From Actinacidiphila glaucinigra (GTDB lineage: Bacteria; Actinomycetota; Actinomycetes; Streptomycetales; Streptomycetaceae): a stretch of 64,000 nucleotides of DNA. This document shows positions 36,251 through 47,062 of the stretch, in pieces (position 1 is the first letter of the stretch; each line of letters begins with the position of its first letter). The stretch covers positions 124,001 through 188,000 of the forward strand of contig NZ_FZOF01000002.1 in the NCBI RefSeq assembly GCF_900188405.1. Direction: 5' to 3'. The notes under the pieces were generated by a model. That model was not told the origin of the DNA. It made no database searches and saw only the letters and a list, made by a program, of their open reading frames with translations. A program made the translations under genes and the position numbers.

Positions 36251-37324
36251 TCACGGCGAGGCGACCTCCCTCAGGCGGCTCGCGGCGGTCTCCGGCGGCA
36301 CGTCGTTGATGAAGACGCTCATGCCGGACTCGGAGCCCGCCAGGTACTTGAGCTTGCCCTTGGTGCGGCGGATCGTGAACAGCTCCAGGTGGAGCGCGAA
36401 CTCCTCGCGCTGCGCGCCGCTGAACGGCGCCTGGTGCCAGCCGGAGATGTACGGGGTCGGCGGCTCCGCCGCGGCCTCCGGCCGGTAGGGGCCCGCGGGA
36501 CCGAAGAGCCGGTCGAAGCGGCGCAGCAGTTCCAGGTAGATCCCGGGGAACTCGGCGCGGGCCGCCTCGTCCAGACCGGTCAGGTCCGGCACCCTGCGGC
36601 GGGGGTAGAGGTGCACCTCGTACGGCCAGTGCGCGGAGTAGGGCACGAACGCCGTCCAGTGCTCGCCCTCCAGGACGATCCGGCTGCCGTCCTCGCGCTC
36701 GCGCGCGACGAGGTCGTCGAAGAGGTTGCGGCCGCCGGTGGCCTCGCGGTGCCGCTCCAGCGAACGCAGCATCAGCTCGGTGCGCGGGGTGGCGTGCGGG
36801 TAGCCGTAGATCTGGCCGTGCGGGTGGCCGAGGGTGACGCCGATCTCCTCGCCCCGGTTCTCGAAGCAGTAGACCTGCTCGACGCCGGGCAGCCGGGAGA
36901 GTTCGGCCGTGCGGTCGGTCCAGGCGTCGAGCACCAGCCGCGCCTGCTCGGGGGTGAGGTCGGCGAACGACCTGTCGTGCCGGTCGGTGAAGCAGACGAC
37001 CTCGCAACGGCCATGTTTTCCGGTGAGCGAGGGAAAGCGGTTCTCGAAGACGGCCACGTCGTAGTGGTCTTCGGGGATCTCACTCGACCGCCCCTCCCGG
37101 GACGGGCAGAGCGGGCACTCGTCCGCGGGCGGGTGGTAGGTGCGGGTCTGTCGGTGGGAGGCGATGGCGACGAAGTCACCGAGCAGCGGGTCGTGGCGGA
37201 TCTCCGAGGCGCTGGTCACCGGGTCCAGCGGGCGGCGGTCGACCGCGTCGCGGGGCTCGCCGTCGCGCAGGTCGTAGTAGATCAGCTCGCGCCCGTCGGC
37301 GAGCCGGGTCGATGTCTTCTTCAC
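36251..37324 (-). CDS. galT: Galactose-1-phosphate uridylyltransferase
   Basis: GalT exchanges UMP between UDP-glucose and galactose-1-phosphate. The 357-residue protein has two HIT-fold halves: zinc-type CPLCPSREG near residue 70, then [23 protein letters not shown] with the nucleophilic His in [17 protein letters not shown], and the second half with WHQAPF. The GTG start is at 37324. It is the first gene of galTEK and diverges from a sodium:solute symporter across 101 bases packed with AAC repeats. Confidence 0.95.
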   Translation of the reverse strand: MKKTSTRLADGRELIYYDLRDGEPRDAVDRRPLDPVTSASEIRHDPLLGDFVAIASHRQTRTYHPPADECPLCPSREGRSSEIPEDHYDVAVFENRFPSLTGKHGRCEVVCFTDRHDRSFADLTPEQARLVLDAWTDRTAELSRLPGVEQVYCFENRGEEIGVTLGHPHGQIYGYPHATPRTELMLRSLERHREATGGRNLFDDLVAREREDGSRIVLEGEHWTAFVPYSAHWPYEVHLYPRRRVPDLTGLDEAARAEFPGIYLELLRRFDRLFGPAGPYRPEAAAEPPTPYISGWHQAPFSGAQREEFALHLELFTIRRTKGKLKYLAGSESGMSVFINDVPPETAASRLREVASP

Positions 37325-37425
37325 CCTGCGGGCTCCTCACCACGCCAACAAACAGAACCAAACACAATGAACCACAACGCAACAGCAACGTCAACGGAGA
37401 CCCCGTTGCGGGGAGTGATCGAATC
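37325..37425. promoter_or_regulatory. Divergent galT/symporter control region with AAC direct repeats (galP1-like operator)
   Basis: Between 37347 and 37395 nine AAC triplets occur on the plus strand at 4- to 9-base steps, mostly 5-6 (starts 37347, 37351, 37356, 37361, 37370, 37376, 37381, 37387, 37393). The patch is A/C-rich and much lower in GC than its surroundings. In S. lividans the galactose-inducible, glucose-repressed galP1 promoter has a complex operator of direct hexamer repeats, and DeoR-type repressors often bind such repeats. It could control both galT and the symporter. Confidence 0.65.
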
Positions 37426-39096
37426 ATGCAAAACCTGGCAGAAGGGCTACGGCTCCCCACGAACGCGCTCGACTACTCGATCCTCGCGATCTACTTCGTC
37501 GTCGTCCTCGGCATCGGCTTCGCCGCCCGCCGCGCCGTCCGGACCAGCCTCGACTTCTTCCTGTCGGGCCGGTCACTGCCCGCCTGGGTCACGGGTCTGG
37601 CGTTCATCGCCGCCAACCTGGGCGCGACCGAGATCCTGGGGATGGCCGCCAACGGCGCACAGTACGGCGCGTACACGGTGCACTGGTACTGGATCGGCGC
37701 CATTCCGGCCATGGTCTTCCTCGGCCTGGTGATGATGCCGTTCTACTACGGCTCCAAGGTCCGCTCCGTGCCGGAGTTCCTGCTGCACCGCTTCGGACCG
37801 GCCTCGCACCTGCTGAGCTCGATCATCTTCGCGGTGTCCGCACTGCTGATCGCGGGCGTCAACCTCTACGCCATGGCGATCGTGCTGGAGGCCCTGATCG
37901 GCTGGCCGCAGTGGGTGGCGATCATCGTCTCCGGCTTCTTCGTGCTCTTCTACATCACCCTCGGCGGGCTCTCCTCGGCCATCTACAACGAGGTGCTGCA
38001 GTTCTTCGTGATCCTCGCGGCGCTGATCCCGCTCACCGTCGTCGGCCTGAAGCGGGTCGGCGGCTGGTCCGGGCTGACGGACTCGCTCACCGACTCCCAC
38101 GGCGCCGCGTTCCTCACCGCCTGGGACGGCACCGGCATCGGCTCGCCCAACCCGCTGGGGGCGAACTGGCTGACCATCGTGCTGGGCCTCGGCTTCGTCC
38201 TCAGTTTCGGATACTGGACGACCAACTTCGCCGAGGTGCAGCGCGCCCTGTCCGCCAAGAACCTGTCGGCCGCCCAGCGCACCCCGCTCATCGCCGCGTA
38301 CCCCAAGATCTTCATCCCGCTGATCGTGGTCCTGCCGGGGCTGATCGCGCTCGTGATGGAGCCGGGCATCGGCAAGCCGGGCAGCGGGCTCCAGTACAAC
38401 GACGCGATCCCGGTGCTCATGCGCGACCTGCTCCCCAACGGCGTCCTCGGTATCGCGATCACCGGCCTGCTCGCCGCCTTCATGGCCGGCATGGCGGCCA
38501 ACGTGTCGTCCTTCAACACCGTCTTCACGTACGACATCTGGGGCGCCTACGTACGGCGCGGCCGGCCCGACCAGTACTACGTCACCACCGGCCGCGTGGT
38601 GACCGCGATCGGCGTGCTGATCGGCATGGGCACGGCCGTCATCGCCTCGTCCTTCAGCAACATCATGAACTACCTGCAGACGCTGTTCTCGTTCTTCAAC
38701 GTGCCGCTGTTCTGCGTCTTCATCCTCGGCATGTTCTGGAAGCGCTCCACCGCCGCGGCCGGCTTCTGGGGACTGCTGAGCGGCACGGTCGCCGCGATGA
38801 TCAACTACTTCTGGTTCTACAAGGGCGGCCTGATCTCGATCCCCAGCGACCAGGGCGCCAACTTCGTCTCCGCCATCGCCGCCTTCGTCGTCGGCGGCGT
38901 GGTGATGGTCCTCGTCTCGTGGTTCACCAAGCCCAAGCCCGTCGAGTCGCTGGCCGGACTCGTCTACGGGACCACCTCCCCCGGCATGGCCGAACCGCCC
39001 GCCAGGGGCGACGACGCCTGGTACCGCAGGCCCGCACTGCTCGGCTGGGGCGCCGTCCTCCTCGCCGTGCTGTGCTACATCCCCTTCTCCCTGTGA
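37426..39096 (+). CDS. Sodium:solute symporter (SSS family), probable sugar transporter
   Basis: This is a 556-residue membrane protein with 13-14 helices of the LeuT fold. SSS features are visible: first helix LPTNALDYSILAIYFVVVLGIG, then RTSLDFFLSGRSLPAWVTGLAFIAANLGATEILGMAANGAQYG, which is the core sodium/sugar region of vSGLT-like proteins, and GGLSSAIYNEVLQFFVI. The sequence most resembles sugar members rather than proline or acetate ones. Position divergent from galTEK suggests galactose or glucose as substrate (inference). ATG at 37426. A small membrane protein follows 9 bases after the stop. Confidence 0.88.
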   Translation: MQNLAEGLRLPTNALDYSILAIYFVVVLGIGFAARRAVRTSLDFFLSGRSLPAWVTGLAFIAANLGATEILGMAANGAQYGAYTVHWYWIGAIPAMVFLGLVMMPFYYGSKVRSVPEFLLHRFGPASHLLSSIIFAVSALLIAGVNLYAMAIVLEALIGWPQWVAIIVSGFFVLFYITLGGLSSAIYNEVLQFFVILAALIPLTVVGLKRVGGWSGLTDSLTDSHGAAFLTAWDGTGIGSPNPLGANWLTIVLGLGFVLSFGYWTTNFAEVQRALSAKNLSAAQRTPLIAAYPKIFIPLIVVLPGLIALVMEPGIGKPGSGLQYNDAIPVLMRDLLPNGVLGIAITGLLAAFMAGMAANVSSFNTVFTYDIWGAYVRRGRPDQYYVTTGRVVTAIGVLIGMGTAVIASSFSNIMNYLQTLFSFFNVPLFCVFILGMFWKRSTAAAGFWGLLSGTVAAMINYFWFYKGGLISIPSDQGANFVSAIAAFVVGGVVMVLVSWFTKPKPVESLAGLVYGTTSPGMAEPPARGDDAWYRRPALLGWGAVLLAVLCYIPFSL

Positions 39097-39105
39097 GGTG
39101 ACGTC

Positions 39106-39441
39106 GTGAGCGAGTACGGCAACGAGCCGGATTTCCAGCACCGCATCGAGGATCTGGAGCACGAGTCGGCCTCGGCGGCACGCCTGTTCGACGTGCGCCG
39201 CGTCATCGGCGGCCTCTTCGTGGTCTACGGGGTGATCGTGACCATCGCCGGGATCACCGCCTCCGACGCGGACATCGCCAAGGCCCAGGGCATCAACATC
39301 AACCTCTGGACGGGGATCGGCATGCTGGTGCTGGGACTGCTCTTCCTCCTGTGGATGAAGCTCAGTCCCCCTCCTCCCCCGCCCGCCGCACAGGAGACCC
39401 CTGAGCAGGGATCGTCGCACCGCCCGGGAGGTGGTGGCTGA
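39106..39441 (+). CDS. Small two-helix membrane protein, companion of the symporter
   Basis: This is 111 residues. A hydrophilic N-terminus (HRIEDLEHESASAARLFDVRR) precedes two membrane helices (about 33-52 and 67-86), then a Pro-rich tail (six Pro in a row). The GTG at 39106 follows GAGGTGA that overlaps the symporter stop, so it is co-translated with it. The C-terminal 80 bases overlap the 3' end of the opposing LuxR gene. Function unknown; it may stabilise or regulate the symporter. Confidence 0.8.
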   Translation: MSEYGNEPDFQHRIEDLEHESASAARLFDVRRVIGGLFVVYGVIVTIAGITASDADIAKAQGININLWTGIGMLVLGLLFLLWMKLSPPPPPPAAQETPEQGSSHRPGGGG

Positions 39442-40096
39442 CCCGGTCCAGCAGGCCCGTACGGGCCGCCAGCGCGGCGGCCTCCAGCCGGGAGCCCACC
39501 CCCAGCTTCATCAGCACCCGCTGCACATGCGTACGGGCGGTACTCGGGGCGATCCGCATGCCGGCCGCGATCAGCCGGGTGTCCTCGCCCTCCGCGACCC
39601 GCAGCAGCACCTCGACCTCGCGCGGGGTGAGCATCTGCAGCAGCCTGGTGCCCTCGTCGTCCGGCTCGGCCACCGGATTGAGCAACTCGGCGAACGCGCC
39701 CTGCAGCAGCGCGGGCGCCACCGCCACCTCGCCGGCGCGCGCCTTGGCCATCGCCCGCTCGACACCCTCGATCCGCTCGTCGTGCCGGACGTAGCCGGAG
39801 GCGCCGGCGGCGAACGCAGCGGCTATCCCCCGCGGGTTGGGAACCGGCCCGAGGACCAGCACCGCCACCCCCGGCCGCTCCCGCTTGATGCGGACGACCG
39901 CGTCGAAGGCGCCCGGCTCGCCCGGCGCCGCCGTGCCGATCAGGCACACCTCGGGCGACCGGCTCAGCACGAGATCCGCCGCGCCCGACGCGGGCGCGGC
40001 CGCCGCGAGCACCCGGTGCCCGCGCAGCTTCAGCGCCGAGGCGAGCGCCTCGGCCAGCAGACGATGGTCGTCGACGACGACGAGCCGTACGCCCAT
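39362..40096 (-). CDS. Atypical orphan LuxR-type regulator lacking the receiver phosphoacceptor Asp
   Basis: This is 244 residues. The receiver starts normally (VRLVVVDDHRLLAEALASAL) but the phosphorylation site is gone: where VxLxDxxMPG is expected it reads EVCLIGTAAPGEPGAF (Gly at about 54). The conserved Lys is Arg in GYVRHDE. The output LuxR domain is intact: LTPREVEVLLRVAEGEDTRLIAAGMRIAPSTARTHVQRVLMKLGVGSR. The ATG at 40096 has GAGGGG 7 bases upstream. It probably works without phosphorylation, possibly by ligand or partner binding. The 3' end overlaps the opposing small membrane gene by 80 bases. Confidence 0.87.
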   Translation of the reverse strand: MGVRLVVVDDHRLLAEALASALKLRGHRVLAAAAPASGAADLVLSRSPEVCLIGTAAPGEPGAFDAVVRIKRERPGVAVLVLGPVPNPRGIAAAFAAGASGYVRHDERIEGVERAMAKARAGEVAVAPALLQGAFAELLNPVAEPDDEGTRLLQMLTPREVEVLLRVAEGEDTRLIAAGMRIAPSTARTHVQRVLMKLGVGSRLEAAALAARTGLLDRVSHHLPGGATIPAQGSPVRRAGEEGD

Positions 40097-40370
40097 GGGC
40101 GTCCCCCTCATCCCCCCATGGACTGGTGCGGACCTGCCCACCGAGTCCAAGCCGGTCCCCTTTCACATGCCGTGGCGAAGCCCGTCCGGCATACCGCCTG
40201 TGCCCCCGCGGCGGGCCCGGGCCATGCCCGGGAAGGTACACGCTTGTTCGACGCTTTGCGCCCCCTACTCGGCAGAAGCCTCCCTAAATCCGCATTATCT
40301 CCAAACATGGCCGACTTGGGACCGGGTGTGCTTGTTTGCGCGACCCGCGCACCGTCTCTCTTCGGCCCGG

Positions 40371-41957
40371 TCAGCCGAAGGCGGCGATCGAGCGGTCCGT
40401 CAGGTTGGCCGAGGCGGAGATGTGGTCGGAGGTCAGGAAGAAGTGGTCCTTGTACAGCCACCAGTCCGAGTCGCTGTCGAGGAAGTCGTTCTCCAGGTCC
40501 TTGGCGCTCTCCGGCAGTTCCATGAACAGCGAGAACGTGTGGGTCGCGGGGTCGAGCCGCAGCAGGCGGCCCGGCTTGTCGTAGGTGTTCTTCTGGTAGG
40601 CCACGACCTTGCCGCCGCTGATCCCGACGATTTTGACCTCGCGCTCCTGGTCCGGCCTGGCGAGCCACTTCGGCTTGCCGGTGACGAGGTCGAGCGCGGC
40701 GATCTCGTTGGTCTGCGAGTAGGAGGTGCCGCTGCCCGAATGGGTCTTGGTGGGCAGGTAGATGGTCGTGCCGTCCACGGCCACGTTGGTGCACCGGTTG
40801 TCCTCGCACCGGATCCGGTACGTCGCCTCGGCGCCACCGGCGCCCAGCGAGATGCGGCTCTTCATCTTGCCGCCGTCCAGGTACACGATGTCGGTCAGCG
40901 TCGCGCCGCCGGCCGCCAGGCCGACAACGACCGGGTCCGTCGATATGACGCTGTACACCTCACTGCCGTTCGGCACCTGCCAGGACCACTTCTTGGCGCC
41001 GCCCTCGCCGAGGCCCTGCACGTACTCGTCACCGCCGAAGCCGCCGCACTCGACGATCGCGACGAGCGCGGCGCCGCCGTGGTAGCCCTTGTCGGTGCAC
41101 TCCGAACCGGCCTTGGGCGTCCACAGCACCGCACCGGTGCTGATCCTGTACGCGACCGAACCGCCGATCCAGGAGACGGCCGCCGTGTCGCCCGTGAGCG
41201 CGATCTGCGAGTAGCTGTGCGAGGTCCGGCCGTTCGGGGTGGGCAGCTTCTTCGCCCACAGCTTCCTGCCCTGGGCGATGTCGACGGCGATCACGCTGTC
41301 GCAGTCCGTCCCGTACTGCAGCACCAGGCGGTCGTTCGCCGCCGACTCCGGGCCCGGGCAGGAGTCGCCGGACAGGGGGATCGACCAGTTTTCCCTGCCG
41401 CTGTCGATGTCGAAGGAACGCAGTGCGTCCGGCATCGTCTTGACGACCGCGTCGCCGGTGAACCAGGCCTCCGCCACCGGGGCGGTGATCTCGGCCTTGG
41501 ACGGCCGCACCGCCCTCTTGTCCCACAACGCGCGGGCCTTGAGCGGGCCGTTGCCGGCCGGCCGGGTGCTGCCGCCCTTCGACGGGGTGGCCGAGGGCTC
41601 GTCGTCGCCGCCGTTCGCGACCAGGAAGACCCCCGCGCCGACCACCAGGACCGCCGCGATCGCCGCCGCCACGATCGCGGCCACCTTGCCGCTGCCCCGC
41701 TTGGGCGGCTGCGGGTGCTGCGGGTACTGCGGGTACTGCGGGTACTGCTGCCAGCCGTACCCGGGAAGGGGCTGGGTCGGCGCCTGGGCGTACGGGTTGG
41801 GGCCGTACGGGCCCGGCGCCGGGGGCGGCTGCTGCTGGCCCTGCTGCTGCGCCGGCGGCTGGGCGTAGGGGTTCGGCTGCTGGTGCGGATGACCGTACTG
41901 GGGCGGCTGCGGCCCGAATCCGGGCTGGTTGCCGGGGGGAGGCGGCGGCTGCGACAT
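40371..41957 (-). CDS. Membrane-anchored PQQ-type beta-propeller protein
   Basis: This is 528 residues. A Pro/Gln/Tyr-rich cytosolic N-terminus (1-85, with three QYPQYP units) precedes one membrane helix (about 90-113, VAAIVAAAIAAVLVVGAGVFLV) and an extracellular seven- or eight-bladed propeller with PQQ-like blades: SGRENWSIPL, QGRKLWAKKL, TGAVLWTPK, GGAKKWSWQV, TGKPKWLARP. Several Cys pairs (CTDKG, CGGFGG, CEDNRC) may form disulphides. Such proteins in Streptomyces resemble extracellular sensor domains of Ser/Thr kinases without the kinase. ATG at 41957 with AAAGG upstream. No enzymatic role can be assigned. Confidence 0.85.
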   Translation of the reverse strand: MSQPPPPPGNQPGFGPQPPQYGHPHQQPNPYAQPPAQQQGQQQPPPAPGPYGPNPYAQAPTQPLPGYGWQQYPQYPQYPQHPQPPKRGSGKVAAIVAAAIAAVLVVGAGVFLVANGGDDEPSATPSKGGSTRPAGNGPLKARALWDKRAVRPSKAEITAPVAEAWFTGDAVVKTMPDALRSFDIDSGRENWSIPLSGDSCPGPESAANDRLVLQYGTDCDSVIAVDIAQGRKLWAKKLPTPNGRTSHSYSQIALTGDTAAVSWIGGSVAYRISTGAVLWTPKAGSECTDKGYHGGAALVAIVECGGFGGDEYVQGLGEGGAKKWSWQVPNGSEVYSVISTDPVVVGLAAGGATLTDIVYLDGGKMKSRISLGAGGAEATYRIRCEDNRCTNVAVDGTTIYLPTKTHSGSGTSYSQTNEIAALDLVTGKPKWLARPDQEREVKIVGISGGKVVAYQKNTYDKPGRLLRLDPATHTFSLFMELPESAKDLENDFLDSDSDWWLYKDHFFLTSDHISASANLTDRSIAAFG

Positions 41958-42187
41958 CAGCGGGCACCTTTCGGGCACAAGTGTGCGGGGCGGACGGTGA
42001 CACTCTTTGTATCACCGGTGACGCACCGTTCCGCCCCCGCGCCCAAGGACCGTTACGGCACTGCTACCCGGCCCGTTCGCCGTGCACCGGGCTTCAGTGC
42101 GGCAGTGCTGCGAGTCCCACCCGAACCGATCCGCCCAGCCCGTGCGGGCGCGGGCGGGACTCTCCGGCCTCCGAGCCGGGGACGACG

Positions 42188-43978
<1,791 letters not shown>

Positions 43979-44103
43979 GGGACTCCTGTCACTACGAACG
44001 AACGACCTCCCAGGGTAGTGCGGCGCTCGCACCCCTCGGGCCCGGCCGCCCCCGCGCGGGCACCCGTGCGGGTGGGCCCGCCCGTCTCCGGCGAATCGCC
44101 AAC

Positions 44104-44127
44104 CGTACACAGCCGCAGGTCTGTACA
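44104..44127. promoter_or_regulatory. TGTACA-type operator of the toxin-antitoxin pair
   Basis: CGTACA at 44104-44109 and TGTACA at 44122-44127 sit 9 bases upstream of the antitoxin ATG. TGTACA cores are the recognition element of YefM antitoxins in Escherichia coli. The centre spacing here is 18 bp, longer than the 12 bp known there. Confidence 0.6.
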
Positions 44128-44135
44128 TTTCCCTC

Positions 44136-44411
44136 ATGGATACGTATCCGCTCGTGGAAGCGCGCAACCAGCTCGGGCAGCTCGTCGGCCGGGTCCGGCA
44201 CGGGCATGAACACATCCTGATCAGCGAGTACGGCAAACCCGCCGCCGCGCTCATCCCGATAGGCGAACTCGAGGAACTACAGCGTCTGCGCGACGCGGCG
44301 GACGCGGCCGAGTCGGCGGCCCGCGAATCGGCCCCCACCGGTCCCGCGATGACGCATGACGAGTTCATGGCCCGGCTGGAGGACGAAGACCGTCAGGCCG
44401 AGGCCTCGTGA
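44136..44411 (+). CDS. Antitoxin, Phd/YefM family
   Basis: This is 91 residues. The N-terminal Phd/YefM DNA-binding dimer domain is clear: YPLVEARNQLGQLVGRVRHGHEHILISEYGKPAAALIPIGELEELQRL. The C-terminal third is Ala/Glu/Asp-rich and likely disordered until bound to toxin. It overlaps the downstream toxin start by four bases (GTGA). The promoter holds two TGTACA-like sites, consistent with autoregulation. The ATG at 44136 lacks a strong ribosome-binding site. Confidence 0.92.
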   Translation: MDTYPLVEARNQLGQLVGRVRHGHEHILISEYGKPAAALIPIGELEELQRLRDAADAAESAARESAPTGPAMTHDEFMARLEDEDRQAEAS

Positions 44412-44659
44412 CACACACCGTCGTCTGGCAGCACCAGGCCATGGACGAGTTCCGCCGCCTGCGCCTCCTCGATCCGGTGGGTGCGAAGGCGTGCGCGGCT
44501 GCCGTCCGGGACCTGGCCCGGGAACCGCGTCCGCCGGCAGCGCGCGCCCTGGGAGGTTCGGGGTACTCGCGGCTGTCCGTGGGCGACTGGCGTGTCCTGT
44601 ACCGGCCTGACGCCGGGACGGTCACCGTGCTGGTCCTCAAGGTCGGCCGGGTGGGCTGA
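44408..44659 (+). CDS. Toxin, RelE/ParE superfamily
   Basis: This is an 83-residue RelE-fold protein: WQHQAMDEFRRLRLLDPVGAKACAAAVRDLA (first helices), PPAARALGGSGYSRLSVGDWRVLYRPDAGTVTVLVLKVGRVG (beta sheet). The basic RLSVGDWRVLYR strand is the RelE catalytic or binding region. Family members cut mRNA on the ribosome; ParE members act on gyrase, and the two cannot be separated by eye, though pairing with a YefM/Phd antitoxin and the GDWRVLYR strand favour the RelE type. The GTG start overlaps the antitoxin stop. It ends 8 bases from the convergent acyltransferase gene. Confidence 0.9.
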   Translation: MTHTVVWQHQAMDEFRRLRLLDPVGAKACAAAVRDLAREPRPPAARALGGSGYSRLSVGDWRVLYRPDAGTVTVLVLKVGRVG

Positions 44660-44667
44660 AGCCCGGC

Positions 44668-45975
44668 TCAGGCCCTGCCGCGGCCCGCGCGTTCGACCAG
44701 GGCCCAGCCGATGGCGGCCATCAGGACGGCGGCCGGGGCCGTGACACGGACGGCGATCAAGGTGGCCGAGTGGCCGTCGAGAAGGCCGCCGAAACCGACG
44801 GCGGACAGGCCGAGGACGCCGAGGAGCGCGAGCGCGACGCCGAGTGCCGCGCCGGGGCCCGACAGGGACGTCTCCCGCCGGACGGCCGGGGCGGTGGGGG
44901 CCGGTGGGCGTTCGGCGCGGCGGAAGACGGCGACCAGGGCCGCGGTGAGGGCGGTCGCGGCCGCCACGCGCAGCGGCACCTGGGCCCACCAGGCGGCGCC
45001 TGCCGGGGCGGGCAGCGTGCCGCCCAGCGAGATCAGCGCGCCGTACACGGCGAGCATGGCCGTAAGGTGCCAGAGGAAGGCGGTCATCGCGATGCCGTTC
45101 GCGGCGACCACTCCGCGCCACACCCGCGGTCGGCGCAGCAGTCGCGCGGCGGGGCGGCGCAGCAGTTCGACGGCGCCGACGAGCCACACGCCGTGGCAGA
45201 GCAGGGCGAGCGTGGGCGGCGCCATGTTGGAGATCCGCTCGCCGGGCATGCCCACCATGGACAGCGGGTACGGCCCGAGGGCGACCAGCGCGACCGCCCC
45301 GGCCAGCCCGCAGGCGGCCAGGGCCGCGGGGAGCCGGAGCCGGCCGTCCGCGCGCAGGAAGCCCAGCTGGTGCACCGCGAGCCAGACGAAGGCGAAGTTC
45401 AGGAACGGTACGTAGGGCACGTCGAGGGCGAAGCGCAGCACGTCCACCACGACCGCGCCGGCCGACAGCGCGGCGAAGGCGCCCCAGCCGTACCGCTCGT
45501 GCAGCCGCAGCAGCGGCGGGGTGAAGGCCACCATGCCGAGGTAGATCCCGATGAACCACAGCGGCTGCGCCACCAGCCGCGCCGCCACGTCCGGCACCGG
45601 CAGCAGCAGCGCTCCCGCGCCCCACACCGCGACGAACAGCATCGTCGGCCGCAGCAGCCGGCGCAGCCGGGCCCGCAGGAAGTCCGCGTACCCGCCGCCG
45701 GAGCGCGCCACCGAGCGGTACGAGAGCGCGTGCGAGAAGCCGCCGACGAAGAAGAACACCGGCATGACCTGCAGTGCCCAGGTCAGCGGTTGCAGCGCCG
45801 GGCGCACCGCCAGCAGGTTGCCGATCTCGACGCCCCCGCCGGGCCCGGTGGTCACCGCCGCCATCAGCCAGTGCCCCAGCACGACGGTGGCCAGCGACGC
45901 CACCCGCAGGAAGTCCACGTAACGGTCCCGGCCCGCGGGTGTGGCCGCGGCCGCCTCTCCGGCTGTCATCCCCAT
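44668..45975 (-). CDS. Membrane acyltransferase (acyltransferase 3 family)
   Basis: This is 435 residues with about 10-11 membrane helices. The N-terminus YVDFLRVASLATVVLGHW resembles the acyltransferase-3 catalytic start (R-x10-H), with the His in LGHW; PVFFFVGGFSHALSY and FRARLRRLLRPTML continue the pattern, and LWFIGIYLGMVAFTPPLL follows. Such enzymes O-acylate cell-surface sugars, lipids or antibiotics. ATG at 45975; a second ATG at 45969 is possible. It is alone on its strand next to the toxin-antitoxin pair, with no glycan cluster near to hint at the substrate. Confidence 0.83.
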   Translation of the reverse strand: MGMTAGEAAAATPAGRDRYVDFLRVASLATVVLGHWLMAAVTTGPGGGVEIGNLLAVRPALQPLTWALQVMPVFFFVGGFSHALSYRSVARSGGGYADFLRARLRRLLRPTMLFVAVWGAGALLLPVPDVAARLVAQPLWFIGIYLGMVAFTPPLLRLHERYGWGAFAALSAGAVVVDVLRFALDVPYVPFLNFAFVWLAVHQLGFLRADGRLRLPAALAACGLAGAVALVALGPYPLSMVGMPGERISNMAPPTLALLCHGVWLVGAVELLRRPAARLLRRPRVWRGVVAANGIAMTAFLWHLTAMLAVYGALISLGGTLPAPAGAAWWAQVPLRVAAATALTAALVAVFRRAERPPAPTAPAVRRETSLSGPGAALGVALALLGVLGLSAVGFGGLLDGHSATLIAVRVTAPAAVLMAAIGWALVERAGRGRA

Positions 45976-46057
45976 GGCGGCACGATCCCGCGCCGGGGCG
46001 CCGCTCCGTCAGGCCCGCTCTACTCAACTCGCCCCGGAATCGGGTGAGTACGGCTAC

Positions 46058-46966
46058 TCAGACCAGCGTCGCGCCCTGCGCGGGGCCGGTGGTGACCCGG
46101 ACCGTGCGGCAGGTGCCGGAGGCGGCGAGGACGCCGGCGACGGCGTGCGCGGACTCGGCGTCCTTGGCGAGGAAGGCGGTGGTGGGCCCGGAGCCGGAGA
46201 CCAGGGCGGCCAGGGCGCCGGCCTCGGCGCCCGCGGCGAGGGTCGCGGCCAGCGAGGGCCGCAGGGACAGCGCGGCGGGCTGCAGGTCGTTCGCCAGGGA
46301 GGCGGCGAGGGCGACGGCGTCACCGGTGCGCAGCGCCTCGATCAGGGCCGGGGAGGCCTCCGGCTCCGGCACCGCCGCGTCGCCGCGCAGCCGGTCGCAC
46401 TCGCGGTAGACCTCGGGGGTGGACAGGCCGCCGTCGGCGACGGCGAAGACCCAGTGGAAGGTGCCGCCGGTCTCCAGCGGCTCCAGCAGCTCTCCGCGGC
46501 CCCGGCCGAGGGCGGCGCCGCCCACCAGGCTGAACGGGACGTCGCTGCCGAGCTCGGCGCAGATCGCGAGCAGTTCCTCGCGGCTCGCGCCGGTGCCCCA
46601 CAGCGCGTCGCAGGCGACGAGGGCGCCCGCCGCGTCCGCGCTTCCGCCGGCCATGCCGCCCGCGACGGGGATGTCCTTGACGATGTGGATGTGGACGCGC
46701 GGCTCCAGGCCGTGCCGCGCGGCGAGCGCGACCGCGGCGCGGGCGGCGAGGTTGCTCGCGTCCGCCGGGACCTGGCCGGCGTCCGGGCCGGCGACCGTGA
46801 TCCGCAGTTCCTCGGCGGGGACGACGGTGACCTCGTCGTACAGGCCGACGGCGAGGAAGACGTTCGCCAGGTCGTGGAAGCCGTCGGGGCGGGGTCCGCC
46901 CACCGCGAGCTGGACGTTGACCTTGGCGGGGACCCGGACGGTCACGGACGCGGGGCGGCGGGTCAC
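46058..46966 (-). CDS. ispE: 4-diphosphocytidyl-2-C-methyl-D-erythritol kinase
   Basis: IspE phosphorylates CDP-methylerythritol in the MEP isoprenoid pathway. The 302-residue GHMP kinase shows VRVPAKVNVQLAVGGPRPDGFHDLANVF (catalytic region), the ATP loop IPVAGGMAGGSADAAGAL, and the C-terminal ALVSGSGPTTAFL. The GTG start at 46966 has GAGGAG upstream. It follows rsmA, a pairing conserved in actinobacteria. Confidence 0.96.
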   Translation of the reverse strand: MTRRPASVTVRVPAKVNVQLAVGGPRPDGFHDLANVFLAVGLYDEVTVVPAEELRITVAGPDAGQVPADASNLAARAAVALAARHGLEPRVHIHIVKDIPVAGGMAGGSADAAGALVACDALWGTGASREELLAICAELGSDVPFSLVGGAALGRGRGELLEPLETGGTFHWVFAVADGGLSTPEVYRECDRLRGDAAVPEPEASPALIEALRTGDAVALAASLANDLQPAALSLRPSLAATLAAGAEAGALAALVSGSGPTTAFLAKDAESAHAVAGVLAASGTCRTVRVTTGPAQGATLV

Positions 46967-47062
46967 TGGCGCGGTTCTCCTCGGTGCGGGGGTCGTGCGG
47001 CGCGCGGATACGTTCGGGGGACGGGCGCGCCGGGCACGGCGGCGCCCCCATTGTGCCCTCTG

